A stretch of DNA of 9,329 bases from a bacterium (GTDB lineage Archaea > Thermoproteota > Nitrososphaeria > Nitrososphaerales > Nitrososphaeraceae). The translations under genes were made by a program, and so were the position numbers. Within the stretch, counting starts at the first letter, position 1. Each line of letters begins with the position of its first letter. Under the pieces are notes generated by a model. That model had not been told where the DNA came from. It did not search any database and saw nothing but the letters and a program-made list of their open reading frames with translations. Positions 1-7,208 of this stretch are shown in pieces. The stretch lies in the NCBI GenBank assembly GCA_014381105.1, contig JACMIO010000165.1:1-9329 (forward strand), in the 5' to 3' direction.

Positions 1-356
1 AGATCGACAAGATGCACTCAAGGTTTAAATTATTTGATCTGGCATGATTATATTGTAAACTAACTGTTCCATTACGATCAAGTAACCTTGGATGAATCAA
101 CATCCTATGGTTCCGAATTTTTTTGTCCAAAAGTTATTTCATCCAAAAGTCCATTCATGCTAGTCTATTAACTAGTTAATTTACACAATTTGGGAACGGT
201 GGCAGCTTAGGAGCAATGTCCTTGCCAGCTATTTTCTCTAGCATTTTTTTACTGCTGCCAATTCGTAAAAAATAAAGCTAAGGTCTGGGTCTGAATGAAA
301 TTGTAAGATCTCTACATAATGTGGACGTCAAGCTTTGGATTCAGAGGATGACCGAT
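1..356. other. Intergenic stretch without a convincing gene
   Basis: This A+T-rich stretch lies downstream of the minus-strand NrdD-like gene. It holds a perfect 14-bp palindrome (ATTAACTAGTTAAT, 167-180), a direct repeat of TCCAAAAGT at 126-134 and 142-150, and 7-bp inverted arms TGGCAGC (200-206) and GCTGCCA (254-260). An A run at 267-276 would act as a T-rich terminator on the minus strand. Only very short reading frames are present: a 19-codon hydrophobic one on the plus strand at 216-275, and one open to the left edge on the minus strand (103 to 1). Neither has coding support. No tRNA-like fold was seen. Confidence 0.6.
267..276 (-). terminator. T-rich terminator candidate for the NrdD-like gene
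   Basis: The minus strand reads TTTATTTTTT about 80 bases past the stop codon of the NrdD-like gene. Archaeal transcription often ends at such T tracts without a strong hairpin. There is no further support, so this is tentative. Confidence 0.3.
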
Positions 357-2465
357 CTATAGCTGTGCAAAATTAGTGGACCCGCAGCTTTGACATACTT
401 CAGATGATACCGGCATCCTTGTTCCGCAGGAGCTACAGATTTTGGTTCTGTAGACTAGTCTGAAGAAATTTAGATCAAATGACCTGTCAATGCAATCTTT
501 CATCTCAGCATCTGTAAGATCACTAATGTCTACATTAAGTGAAACTCCACCACTTAGTAATTTATCGATCAAGTTACTTGATTCTATTATGGGACCAGTA
601 TTCAAAAGTAGATCTCTGCCATTTATGAGAAGGCCTTGTGAGTATGACTTTATCATCGCATCATCATCAGATTGATTATACAAGTTCCCATATTTTTCTG
701 AGTCCAGAGAAGCCAATCGTGTACTACTATCATCCGTAATCATAGCGATTCGTATGGACTCATCTCCAGCTAGCTTTCCTTGGTCTGACGCTACTTCAAC
801 TGCTGTATGCAACACCTTTTGGATAATCGCTTCTCCATCCAATTCATGTCCCAATATATTGTATACCGACTCTCTTATTCCTGTCAAATTAATTACAAGA
901 TTCATCTTGCTCAATTGCATCATTTGTGTAATATTGGCTGTTATTGGAAGCATTTCTCTTCGTATCATCTCCAGAATAGAGTTCTTTCTTGCCAGTAAAG
1001 CAGAGATAGCCGGTTTAATCATCAACGCCAATCGAGCTCTGAAATAAGTTTCGTCCTTATTGGATTGATAAGCTAGTCGTGGTAGGTTAATAGCTAAAGA
1101 GTGTAAGCTTACAACTGAACTTGATTTTTCGTCAGATAGAGTTTTTACAACTCCTAGATTGCTCCTATAGTTCTTGGACACAGACAGAATACCTCCATGT
1201 TTGACGATATCTCCAATCAAATCTGCGTTTGTACTTAGCGATTCCTGATCATTACCAACTAAGGATATTGCAATAGTGGGTAAAGGCGTATGCTCCAAAT
1301 ATTTCAGATAAGCTGCCAACACTGGTCTAGTAATTGATTTACATTCAGCTGAAATAGGGAATGTAAAAACTGGAAAACCGGATAAAGAATACGATCTGGA
1401 TATTGATGATGAAATAAATGCCCTGGAAAAGGCCGATTCTATTTCTTCATCACTTGCCTGTATTTTATTTGAAATGGTAGAAACAAAACTATCAAGTATG
1501 ATCTCCCTAGAAGTTTCCCTGCTTAAGACCGAAATCAACACAGGCAAAACTGCAGTTATATCATCTAGAGTCTGAATGGGTTTCACCCTTGAAACACTCA
1601 AGTACTTTCCTTTGAAGTTTAAGCCATTTTCAATGATATTCCTTGTATCGATAAATACTGTATCCGGCATAAGGTTCCAAAGTCCAGTGTTCGAAATGTT
1701 TAGTTCACCAGCAAGATGCATATCGGTTATGTCTTTGGGTAACATGTTGAACAACAAGTTTTCGGAAAAAACAGCAAGAGAAGTTTCCGACAAAATACCT
1801 TCTACACCATTTTTGCTTAATAAGGGGTTGTTAAACATATCAGAGATATCAGATCCCGGAATACCCAGCCTGGCTAATTTCGATCTAAATTCCTCGTAGC
1901 CATGCTCTATCAGAATTGAATTCACGGTCTCTCTAATAAGGGAGGATGTAAGATACACAGTTTGAAATTTGTAAACCTTGTTTTCCACCTCTTCAGTAAT
2001 CTTGTGTGCCTGCTCAAGAGGCATATTTGCCTCCCTAACTAACGATTGAGTTATCCTATTTGAATTAAATTCTTCAATTGAATGTCTAGAAGTTCGTACA
2101 TACATTTTTCCACTTTCGATAATGGATCTCTCTTCAATTTGTCTTGCTAGACTCAGCACTAATTTCCCGAGGTTGGTAATAGTATACCTTCTTTCTGCTT
2201 TATTTAATGCCACAAGAGATTGCCTCAAAAGCTTCCTTAAATGGTAAGCAAATTTACCCGACTCTTTTTTAGATTTAAAACCAGCCAACGATTTCAATTC
2301 TGAATAAGTTAAAGGACCTTTGGAATTTAGAATGCGAAGTATATCTATTCTGTTTGGACTAGCCATTACGGAGAAAATCATCCTAACTCTTTTTGCCGCT
2401 TGTAAAATTCCAGTAGGTTTAGATTCTGATTGTGTTATTAGATCATGGCTAGCCTCTATCTCCAT
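357..2465 (-). CDS. ArsR-type HTH / ATP-cone / NrdD-like fusion, probable nucleotide-responsive regulator
   Basis: A 702-residue protein with three parts. Residues about 22-110 look like an ArsR-type winged helix (ASPNRIDILRIL, FAYHLRKL, then a wing and YTITNLGK). Residues about 121-205 look like an ATP-cone, the nucleotide-binding domain that senses ATP/dATP in ribonucleotide reductases and NrdR. The rest resembles anaerobic ribonucleotide reductase NrdD, with DMHLAGELNI at 249-258, an INLPRLAY motif at 459-466, and a C-terminal zinc site C677/C680/C691/C694. The chain ends eight residues after the last cysteine, so the glycyl-radical loop (RVTGY-like) that follows this zinc site in NrdD is missing. 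Few other cysteines remain (C375, C658). I infer a catalytically inactive reductase scaffold reused as a dNTP/ATP-sensing transcription factor. The ATG lies about 27 bases from a TATA-like box, consistent with a leaderless mRNA. The domain calls are by eye; the regulatory role is inference. Confidence 0.85.
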   Translation of the reverse strand: MEIEASHDLITQSESKPTGILQAAKRVRMIFSVMASPNRIDILRILNSKGPLTYSELKSLAGFKSKKESGKFAYHLRKLLRQSLVALNKAERRYTITNLGKLVLSLARQIEERSIIESGKMYVRTSRHSIEEFNSNRITQSLVREANMPLEQAHKITEEVENKVYKFQTVYLTSSLIRETVNSILIEHGYEEFRSKLARLGIPGSDISDMFNNPLLSKNGVEGILSETSLAVFSENLLFNMLPKDITDMHLAGELNISNTGLWNLMPDTVFIDTRNIIENGLNFKGKYLSVSRVKPIQTLDDITAVLPVLISVLSRETSREIILDSFVSTISNKIQASDEEIESAFSRAFISSSISRSYSLSGFPVFTFPISAECKSITRPVLAAYLKYLEHTPLPTIAISLVGNDQESLSTNADLIGDIVKHGGILSVSKNYRSNLGVVKTLSDEKSSSVVSLHSLAINLPRLAYQSNKDETYFRARLALMIKPAISALLARKNSILEMIRREMLPITANITQMMQLSKMNLVINLTGIRESVYNILGHELDGEAIIQKVLHTAVEVASDQGKLAGDESIRIAMITDDSSTRLASLDSEKYGNLYNQSDDDAMIKSYSQGLLINGRDLLLNTGPIIESSNLIDKLLSGGVSLNVDISDLTDAEMKDCIDRSFDLNFFRLVYRTKICSSCGTRMPVSSEVCQSCGSTNFAQL

Positions 2466-2487
2466 CTCACCCGATATTCTCTTGAGA

Positions 2488-2497
2488 TAATTTAAAA
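2488..2497 (-). promoter_or_regulatory. TATA-like box for the NrdD-like gene
   Basis: The minus strand reads TTTTAAATTA, centred about 27 bases upstream of the ATG at 2465. That spacing would place transcription start at or next to the start codon. It also gives the gene its own promoter, separate from the CdvB gene upstream. Confidence 0.45.
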
Positions 2498-2566
2498 TTG
2501 GGTCGTAAATAGTTATTGACTAACAGTACAAAACAATTTACCTATGAGGCATCAGAAAAGTCAAAT

Positions 2567-3187
2567 CTAGATCATTACTTCGTTTTCCTCTAACAAGGAA
2601 TCATATTCATTTTTGTTTTTGATAACATTGATAGCGGCGGGTATGTCTGGTAGTTTTTGTCTTGTCTCTTCTTCAACACTCTGTTCCACTTCACTCAGAA
2701 TTTTCAGTGCTTCTTCATCTACATGCATGGGTATTTTTACTTCTGGATTAACATTGTAATTTAGAATTTCTGATGAGGCGTTTGTAACATCATTCAGTAC
2801 TTCGTGTGCCGTGGGTATTACCATTGAAATATCTTTCTCAATATGTTTTATCAAATCTATCGTTGGATTTATTGTATCCATTATAATAGTAAATTCACCT
2901 ATTATGGTTGAACGCAGAGCTACGACCTCAAGAGACATTATCATGTTTCTTGTCGTATGCTGAACTCTATGTATGTTTACAAGTTCACTTGCCAGTGCCT
3001 TGGCTCGTATATTGTTACCCCCTTTGATGTTTTCCACAATTTGTTTTCTAAAGTGAGTATCCATTACATCAAATTTCTTTGAGAGCTTGTTCAACTTTGT
3101 AATCTGATTACTAATAACCTGAGCAGCATTAGAGAGGTCGTTTTGAAGCTGGGTATGATGCTGCATCAAGGAAATATTATTTTGCAT
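2567..3187 (-). CDS. cdvB: ESCRT-III/Snf7-family cell division protein (CdvB paralogue)
   Basis: A 206-residue, helix-rich, cysteine-free protein. Residues about 15-145 match the Snf7 core of archaeal CdvB proteins: a long first hairpin (ISNQITKLNKLSKKFD to SELVNIHRVQHTTRNM), then the segment LEVVALRSTIIGEF and further helices. A flexible acidic linker follows (residues 155-176), carrying KLPDIP at 178-183. This resembles the proline-rich MIM2-type motif by which ESCRT-III subunits bind the MIT domain of Vps4/CdvC. In archaea with the Cdv system, CdvB homologues polymerise at mid-cell and are remodelled by the CdvC ATPase during cytokinesis. Thaumarchaeal genomes carry several paralogues; which one this is cannot be told from sequence. 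No winged-helix tail for CdvA binding is visible. The length fits the family. No cdvA or cdvC lies nearby, so this looks like a solitary paralogue. Confidence 0.85.
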   Translation of the reverse strand: MQNNISLMQHHTQLQNDLSNAAQVISNQITKLNKLSKKFDVMDTHFRKQIVENIKGGNNIRAKALASELVNIHRVQHTTRNMIMSLEVVALRSTIIGEFTIIMDTINPTIDLIKHIEKDISMVIPTAHEVLNDVTNASSEILNYNVNPEVKIPMHVDEEALKILSEVEQSVEEETRQKLPDIPAAINVIKNKNEYDSLLEENEVMI

Positions 3188-3226
3188 GAATGTAAGAATA
3201 ATTGTCAGTCTCTGTCAACAAAAGAG

Positions 3227-3235
3227 TAACATAAA
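3227..3235 (-). promoter_or_regulatory. Possible TATA-like box for the CdvB gene
   Basis: TTTATGTTA on the minus strand is centred about 44 bases upstream of the ATG at 3187. It would give a short leader of roughly 18 bases, in which no clear Shine-Dalgarno sequence is seen. Confidence 0.3.
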
Positions 3236-3322
3236 GCTAATCTAACTAAATTCTAGTATATGGACAAATCTTTCTTTACACAAAATAAGAGCAGGAGAAA
3301 AATTCGTACTACATACGACTTT

Positions 3323-3336
3323 AAAAAAAAGAAAAA
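3323..3336 (-). terminator. T-rich terminator of the thiolase-DUF35 operon
   Basis: Starting two bases after the DUF35 stop codon, the minus strand reads TTTTTC followed by a run of eight T. This is a typical archaeal intrinsic, hairpin-less U-tract terminator closing the two-gene operon. Confidence 0.6.
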
Positions 3337-3338
3337 TG

Positions 3339-3725
3339 CTAGTTTCCTTGTTTTTCTAAAGTAAGTCCATGTTTGGCATCATATCCCACAACCTTCACAG
3401 TAGAGCCAATAGGAAGATCCGCTGGCGTTTTGATTCCCGGCAGAAATCCCGATGCGGAAAAAGGAGCGTCTCGCAGCTTGAACACTACCCAAGCATAGGA
3501 GTTTATGTCCTCGAAACCTTCAGGGGCCACCGCCTGAATTGTATGAGTCACGACTGTGCCAATTCCAGGAAATTCAACAAACTCGAAATCGCTTTTAGAA
3601 CATCCACTACAATAATACATTGTCTCAAGCATTACTTTTCCGCAATTTTTGCACTTGTTTGCTAGTATCTTTCCATGTTTTGCTGTTTGGATAAATCTTT
3701 CGTGGGTGCTAGAATTTTTTTCCAC
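3339..3725 (-). CDS. DUF35 Zn-ribbon/OB-fold protein, thiolase partner
   Basis: A 128-residue protein of the DUF35 family. An N-terminal helix (residues 8-20) leads into a rubredoxin-like zinc ribbon, C25-x2-C28 and C39-x2-C42. An OB-fold domain covers about residues 50-125 (PGIGTVVTHTIQ, YAWVVFKLRDAPFSASGF, LPIGSTVKVVGYD). Known family role: archaeal DUF35 proteins bridge acetoacetyl-CoA thiolase and HMG-CoA synthase and bind the CoA moiety, helping pass the unstable acetoacetyl-CoA between them. The gene starts with GTG 15 bases after the thiolase stop, with a short GGTG in the gap as a possible ribosome-binding site, so the two are almost certainly co-transcribed. The partner is therefore probably the thiolase just upstream. 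A role with another acyl-CoA enzyme is possible, since HMG-CoA synthase is not encoded here. Confidence 0.9.
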   Translation of the reverse strand: MEKNSSTHERFIQTAKHGKILANKCKNCGKVMLETMYYCSGCSKSDFEFVEFPGIGTVVTHTIQAVAPEGFEDINSYAWVVFKLRDAPFSASGFLPGIKTPADLPIGSTVKVVGYDAKHGLTLEKQGN

Positions 3726-3740
3726 CGAAATACACCAAGA

Positions 3741-4898
3741 TTATACTTTTTGAAAGACATGAACTGCTGCGCTTGCTCCGGTGGCTCCAAAGTTATGGGT
3801 TAGGGCTATTTCCGCATCCTTAACGGATCTCTCTCCAGCTTTACCAGTAAATTGTTCGTAAACTTCCACGACTTGTCCTATGCCAGTAGCTCCAATAGGA
3901 TGGCCTTTGGATTTTAGTCCTCCTGACGGATTAATTGGGATTTCCCCTGTTCTTTTAGTAATTCCTTCTCTAGCGGCTACACCACCCGTCCCTTTCTTGA
4001 AGAATCCCAAGTCTTCAATGTCAATTATCTCTGCAATTGTAAAGCAATCATGAACTTCAGCGAAATCAATATCCTTGGGAGTTACTCCTGCCATCTTGTA
4101 TGCTTGATTTGCTGCAATAATTGTACTTGGGATGGTTGTGATATCTTCTCGCGATTGGACAGCCGCAGGAGACCCACCTCTTCCCGAACCAATAACTCTT
4201 ACATAATCGTTACCAATCTTTTTGGCAAATTCCTCAGTACATAAAATTACTGCCGAAGCACCATCGGAAAATGGACAACAATCATAGACCTTTAATGGAG
4301 ATGCTACAACAGGTGAGTTTAACACATCATCTACTGTTATACTTTTCCTGATGTGTGCTTTTGGATTTAACAACCCATTTTCATGATTCTTGATTGCAAC
4401 ATATGCCAAGTCCTCCTCAGTTGCTTTGTATTTATTTAGATAAGCTCTGGCGATAGAGGCAAACAGGCCTGGAAAGGAAGCTCCATTACCACCCTCATAA
4501 AAGAAGTCTGAACAATACGAAAATAATGTGGTACTCAAAGTAGTCCCAGTATGTGTTACCTTTTCTACACCAACGCCCAACACACAATCATAAAAACCCG
4601 CAGCAACGTTTGCATAAGCCTCTCTAAACATCACCGAACCTGAGCCGCAAGCAGACTCAATTGTTAACCCGGGGACATGAGGAATCCCAAGGTTGCTCAT
4701 AAGTACTGGTGCAATGTGTACTTGTTTGTCAGCAACGCCGAATACATTTGAGATATAACCGGCTTGAATATCCTTTGGCGTAATTCCAGCCGAGTCAATA
4801 GCACCTCTTGCCGCATCGAGTCCCAGCTCAATGATACTTTGGCTTAGTTTACCATATTTTGTACTTCCAGCTCCGAGAACGCATACATTATTTACCAT
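3741..4898 (-). CDS. Acetyl-CoA C-acetyltransferase (archaeal/SCP-x-type thiolase)
   Basis: A 385-residue thiolase, probably cytosolic, that would condense two acetyl-CoA to acetoacetyl-CoA or cleave it. The nucleophilic cysteine is C84 in ESACGSG. The active-site histidines are H283 in EVHDCF and H333 in KGHPIGATG. The C-terminal motif is HNFGATGASA (368-377) rather than the NxCxGGG-type motif of classical bacterial thiolases. This places it in the archaeal/SCP-x branch, where the HDCF cysteine (here C285) is thought to take over the role of the second cysteine. It heads an operon with DUF35, the arrangement typical of archaeal mevalonate synthesis. In ammonia-oxidising archaea a beta-ketothiolase also closes the 3-hydroxypropionate/4-hydroxybutyrate carbon fixation cycle, so this enzyme could serve either or both. 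The ATG lies about 29 bases from a TATA-like box, suggesting a near-leaderless mRNA. Confidence 0.92.
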   Translation of the reverse strand: MVNNVCVLGAGSTKYGKLSQSIIELGLDAARGAIDSAGITPKDIQAGYISNVFGVADKQVHIAPVLMSNLGIPHVPGLTIESACGSGSVMFREAYANVAAGFYDCVLGVGVEKVTHTGTTLSTTLFSYCSDFFYEGGNGASFPGLFASIARAYLNKYKATEEDLAYVAIKNHENGLLNPKAHIRKSITVDDVLNSPVVASPLKVYDCCPFSDGASAVILCTEEFAKKIGNDYVRVIGSGRGGSPAAVQSREDITTIPSTIIAANQAYKMAGVTPKDIDFAEVHDCFTIAEIIDIEDLGFFKKGTGGVAAREGITKRTGEIPINPSGGLKSKGHPIGATGIGQVVEVYEQFTGKAGERSVKDAEIALTHNFGATGASAAVHVFQKV

Positions 4899-4923
4899 TT
4901 ATATGAAAAATATTACTTTGAGA

Positions 4924-4931
4924 ATATAAAA
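4924..4931 (-). promoter_or_regulatory. TATA-like box for the thiolase-DUF35 operon
   Basis: The minus strand reads TTTTATAT, a good archaeal TATA box, centred about 29 bases upstream of the thiolase ATG. It predicts a leader of only a few bases. Confidence 0.5.
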
Positions 4932-4934
4932 ATG

Positions 4935-4969
4935 TTCGAGAAAATCTAGCATCATAACTAGTTTTCGAA
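4935..4969. repeat. Imperfect inverted repeat in a divergent promoter region
   Basis: The left arm TTCGAGAAAATCTAG (4935-4949) and the right arm CTAGTTTTCGAA (4958-4969) can pair over CTAG, AAAA/TTTT and flanking bases with small bulges, around an 8-base loop. It lies just upstream of the thiolase TATA box and about 60 bases before the topoisomerase TATA box. It could be an operator for a dimeric regulator, but this is unproven. Confidence 0.35.
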
Positions 4970-5030
4970 GATGAGTGAAGATAGGTGTGCTTGCAATCAG
5001 CACCCTGCTACTGTATACGGACCCAAAATC

Positions 5031-5040
5031 TAAATTATTA
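5031..5040 (+). promoter_or_regulatory. TATA-like box for topoisomerase III
   Basis: TAAATTATTA is centred about 26 bases before the TTG at 5061, the right spacing for transcription to begin on the start codon. This supports the non-ATG start chosen for the gene. Confidence 0.45.
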
Positions 5041-5060
5041 TTCTCTTTAGAATATTTTAG

Positions 5061-7208
5061 TTGTCAGAAGATAATGTTTTGGGTGTCCAAGGTTATCAAC
5101 TTGTAATTTGCGAAAAACCACTGGCTGCCAAGAGGATTTCCCAGGTATTGGGATCTAAAAATATTATAGAGAAGAAACATTCTCTTGGTATAGTTGTTTT
5201 TGAAATTACTTCTGACAAGAATCAGCGATATATCGTATGTTCCGCACTAGGTCATATGTACAGTTTAACTCCATTGGAGAAAAATCGAAAAAAATATCCA
5301 ATATATGAAACGGTATGGTCTCCTAGACATTCGACTATTGTGAACGAAAAGAAGAGAATCTTGGAGACTTTGAAAGTCATATCAAGGATTTCTGAAGGTG
5401 CTTCTGGATTCATACATGCTTGTGACTACGATCTTGAAGGCGAGTTAATTGGCTATAACATACTTGAATATGCTTGTAAACACAAGTATGAACAGTCACA
5501 GAGAGCAAAATTTTCTTCGCTTACTGATTCAGAAATAAATCAATCATTTAATAATTTACAACGAACCGATATTAGAATAGCTCAAGCAGGAAAGGCCAGA
5601 CATCTTGTAGATTTTATTTTCGGGATTAATCTATCAAGGGCATTAGTTAGTTGCTTGACTGTTGCCAATCAAGATATCAGATATCACAATTTAAGCATTG
5701 GAAGAGTTCAGGGCCCTACTTTAGGATTTATGGTAGATAAAGAGATAAAGATTAGGGAACATATTCCAGATCCAGTATGGCATGTTAGTGGAAAATTTCA
5801 GAGAGATAACTCTTCTTTCCAGGCAAATCTGAGCAACGCAGTTCGTAAATTTTCAGAAATTCAAGAAATATTAGCTACATGTAGAAATGAAAAAGGCACT
5901 ATCAAGAAAATTATTAGCAAGAACAAGAAGGTCAATCCCCCGACACCATTCAATCTAAGTGATCTGCAAAAAGAAGCCTTTAGAATATTAAGACTGTCTC
6001 CGTCCGTGACCCTTTCCGTCGCTGAGTCTCTTTACCTGGCGGCACTAATTTCATACCCACGCACATCTAGTAAAAAACTTCCTTCTTCCATAGGATATAA
6101 AAAAATTCTAGATCTATTAAGCACAAATTATGCCACAGTGGATAAAAGCATAATACAAGAATTGTTGACGCAACAACATTTGGTTCCCCATCAAGGTATT
6201 GAAGAAGATCCGGCTCATCCAGCCATTTATCCTACAGGTATAAAACACAAAAAACTAAGCACCCTCCAGAATAAAATTCTAGACTTAATAATTAAGAGAT
6301 TTTTAGCTACGTTCGGAAACAGTGCTGTGACCAATTTTACCGAAGTTACTATTAATGTGAATGGCCATGATTTTATTGCGAAAGGAAATACAATTTTGAA
6401 TTATGGTTGGATTCCTATTTATGAACCATATTTTAGTATCAAAGAAACGAGTTTACCCCATTTTGTCAAGGGTGATTCTGTAGAAGTAAACGAAGTTACT
6501 GTGGTAGAAGATTTTATCAAACCGCTTGCAAGATATAATCAGGCAAGTCTATTAGATAAAATGGAAATTGAAGGTATTGGAACAAAATCTACCAGGGCTG
6601 AAACAATCAACTTATTAATAAAACGCAAGTATATTGTTCAGGACAAGATTGGATTAGAACCTACTGAATTAGGATTTACAATTATTGACACTATGAAAAA
6701 ATTTATTCCAGATATTGTTACTACAAAATTAACCACCTTCTTGGAATCCAGCATTAAAAGAGTAGAAGAAGGAGAGCTTGATATTATTAACCTTCAGAGA
6801 TATTTAGAAAAATCCTTAATGAATCCTTTAAACAAGATTAAAATAAATGAACTGGCGATTGGCAATGAGATAAAAAATGGACTTGCTACTTCAGGAGACA
6901 AATGGTCATTAGGTAAATGTCCAAAATGTCACATAGGAGAAATGGTCTTGATCAAGAGTAATAAGACCCATAAACGATTTCTAGCCTGCTCTAAATTTAG
7001 AGTAACTGGATGCAATGCAATTGCCCTAGTTCCTCAATTTGGCTCGATCAAAAAAAGTAATGGAACTTGTACTTGTGGATGGCCGATCTTAAATGTAATG
7101 TTCAAGAGAAAAAGGACATGGAAAATATGTGTGAATCGAAGTTGCCGAGAAAATCGATCTAATAAAATAGAAAGTCATCACAATTTAGATCCAAATACAT
7201 CAATATAA
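5061..7208 (+). CDS. DNA topoisomerase IA, archaeal topoisomerase III type
   Basis: A 715-residue type IA topoisomerase, which nicks one DNA strand through a 5'-phosphotyrosine and passes another through the break, relaxing negative supercoils and resolving recombination or replication intermediates. The TOPRIM domain spans about residues 11-150, with E18 in CEKPLAA and the metal site DYDLEGE (D122, D124, E126). The catalytic tyrosine is Y332 in SYPRTS. Other family signatures are HPAIYPT (386-392) and EGIGTKSTRAE (504-514). Two C-terminal zinc-binding modules follow: C620/C623/C643/C651, and C670/C672/C690/C695. The start is TTG; the nearby ATG at 5074 is out of frame, and the TTG sits the right distance from a TATA-like box for a leaderless mRNA. 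Alternative later starts would begin to cut into the TOPRIM fold. The last 31 bases overlap the convergent amidohydrolase gene. The type IA call is firm; exact subfamily is moderately sure. Confidence 0.95.
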   Translation: MSEDNVLGVQGYQLVICEKPLAAKRISQVLGSKNIIEKKHSLGIVVFEITSDKNQRYIVCSALGHMYSLTPLEKNRKKYPIYETVWSPRHSTIVNEKKRILETLKVISRISEGASGFIHACDYDLEGELIGYNILEYACKHKYEQSQRAKFSSLTDSEINQSFNNLQRTDIRIAQAGKARHLVDFIFGINLSRALVSCLTVANQDIRYHNLSIGRVQGPTLGFMVDKEIKIREHIPDPVWHVSGKFQRDNSSFQANLSNAVRKFSEIQEILATCRNEKGTIKKIISKNKKVNPPTPFNLSDLQKEAFRILRLSPSVTLSVAESLYLAALISYPRTSSKKLPSSIGYKKILDLLSTNYATVDKSIIQELLTQQHLVPHQGIEEDPAHPAIYPTGIKHKKLSTLQNKILDLIIKRFLATFGNSAVTNFTEVTINVNGHDFIAKGNTILNYGWIPIYEPYFSIKETSLPHFVKGDSVEVNEVTVVEDFIKPLARYNQASLLDKMEIEGIGTKSTRAETINLLIKRKYIVQDKIGLEPTELGFTIIDTMKKFIPDIVTTKLTTFLESSIKRVEEGELDIINLQRYLEKSLMNPLNKIKINELAIGNEIKNGLATSGDKWSLGKCPKCHIGEMVLIKSNKTHKRFLACSKFRVTGCNAIALVPQFGSIKKSNGTCTCGWPILNVMFKRKRTWKICVNRSCRENRSNKIESHHNLDPNTSI

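Noticed and set aside
1..103. Minus-strand frame starting with ATG at 103 and open to the left edge (34 codons)
   Set aside because: No TATA-like box at the right distance, no recognisable motif, and a length easily reached by chance. It could still be the start of a gene lying outside the window.
754..1047. 97-codon plus-strand frame inside the NrdD-like gene
   Set aside because: Antisense shadow; its hydrophobic look follows from the complementary strand of polar and charged codons.
1576..1899. 107-codon plus-strand frame inside the NrdD-like gene
   Set aside because: It lies antisense to a well-supported protein with recognisable domains, and its translation shows no family signature.
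3369..3665. 98-codon plus-strand frame opposite the DUF35 gene
   Set aside because: Antisense to a clear zinc-ribbon/OB-fold protein in an operon; no promoter or family support.
4970..5010. Possible C/D-box guide RNA in the thiolase/topoisomerase gap
   Set aside because: An AGATGAGTGA stretch recalls a C box, but no matching D or D' box (CTGA) follows at the right distance.
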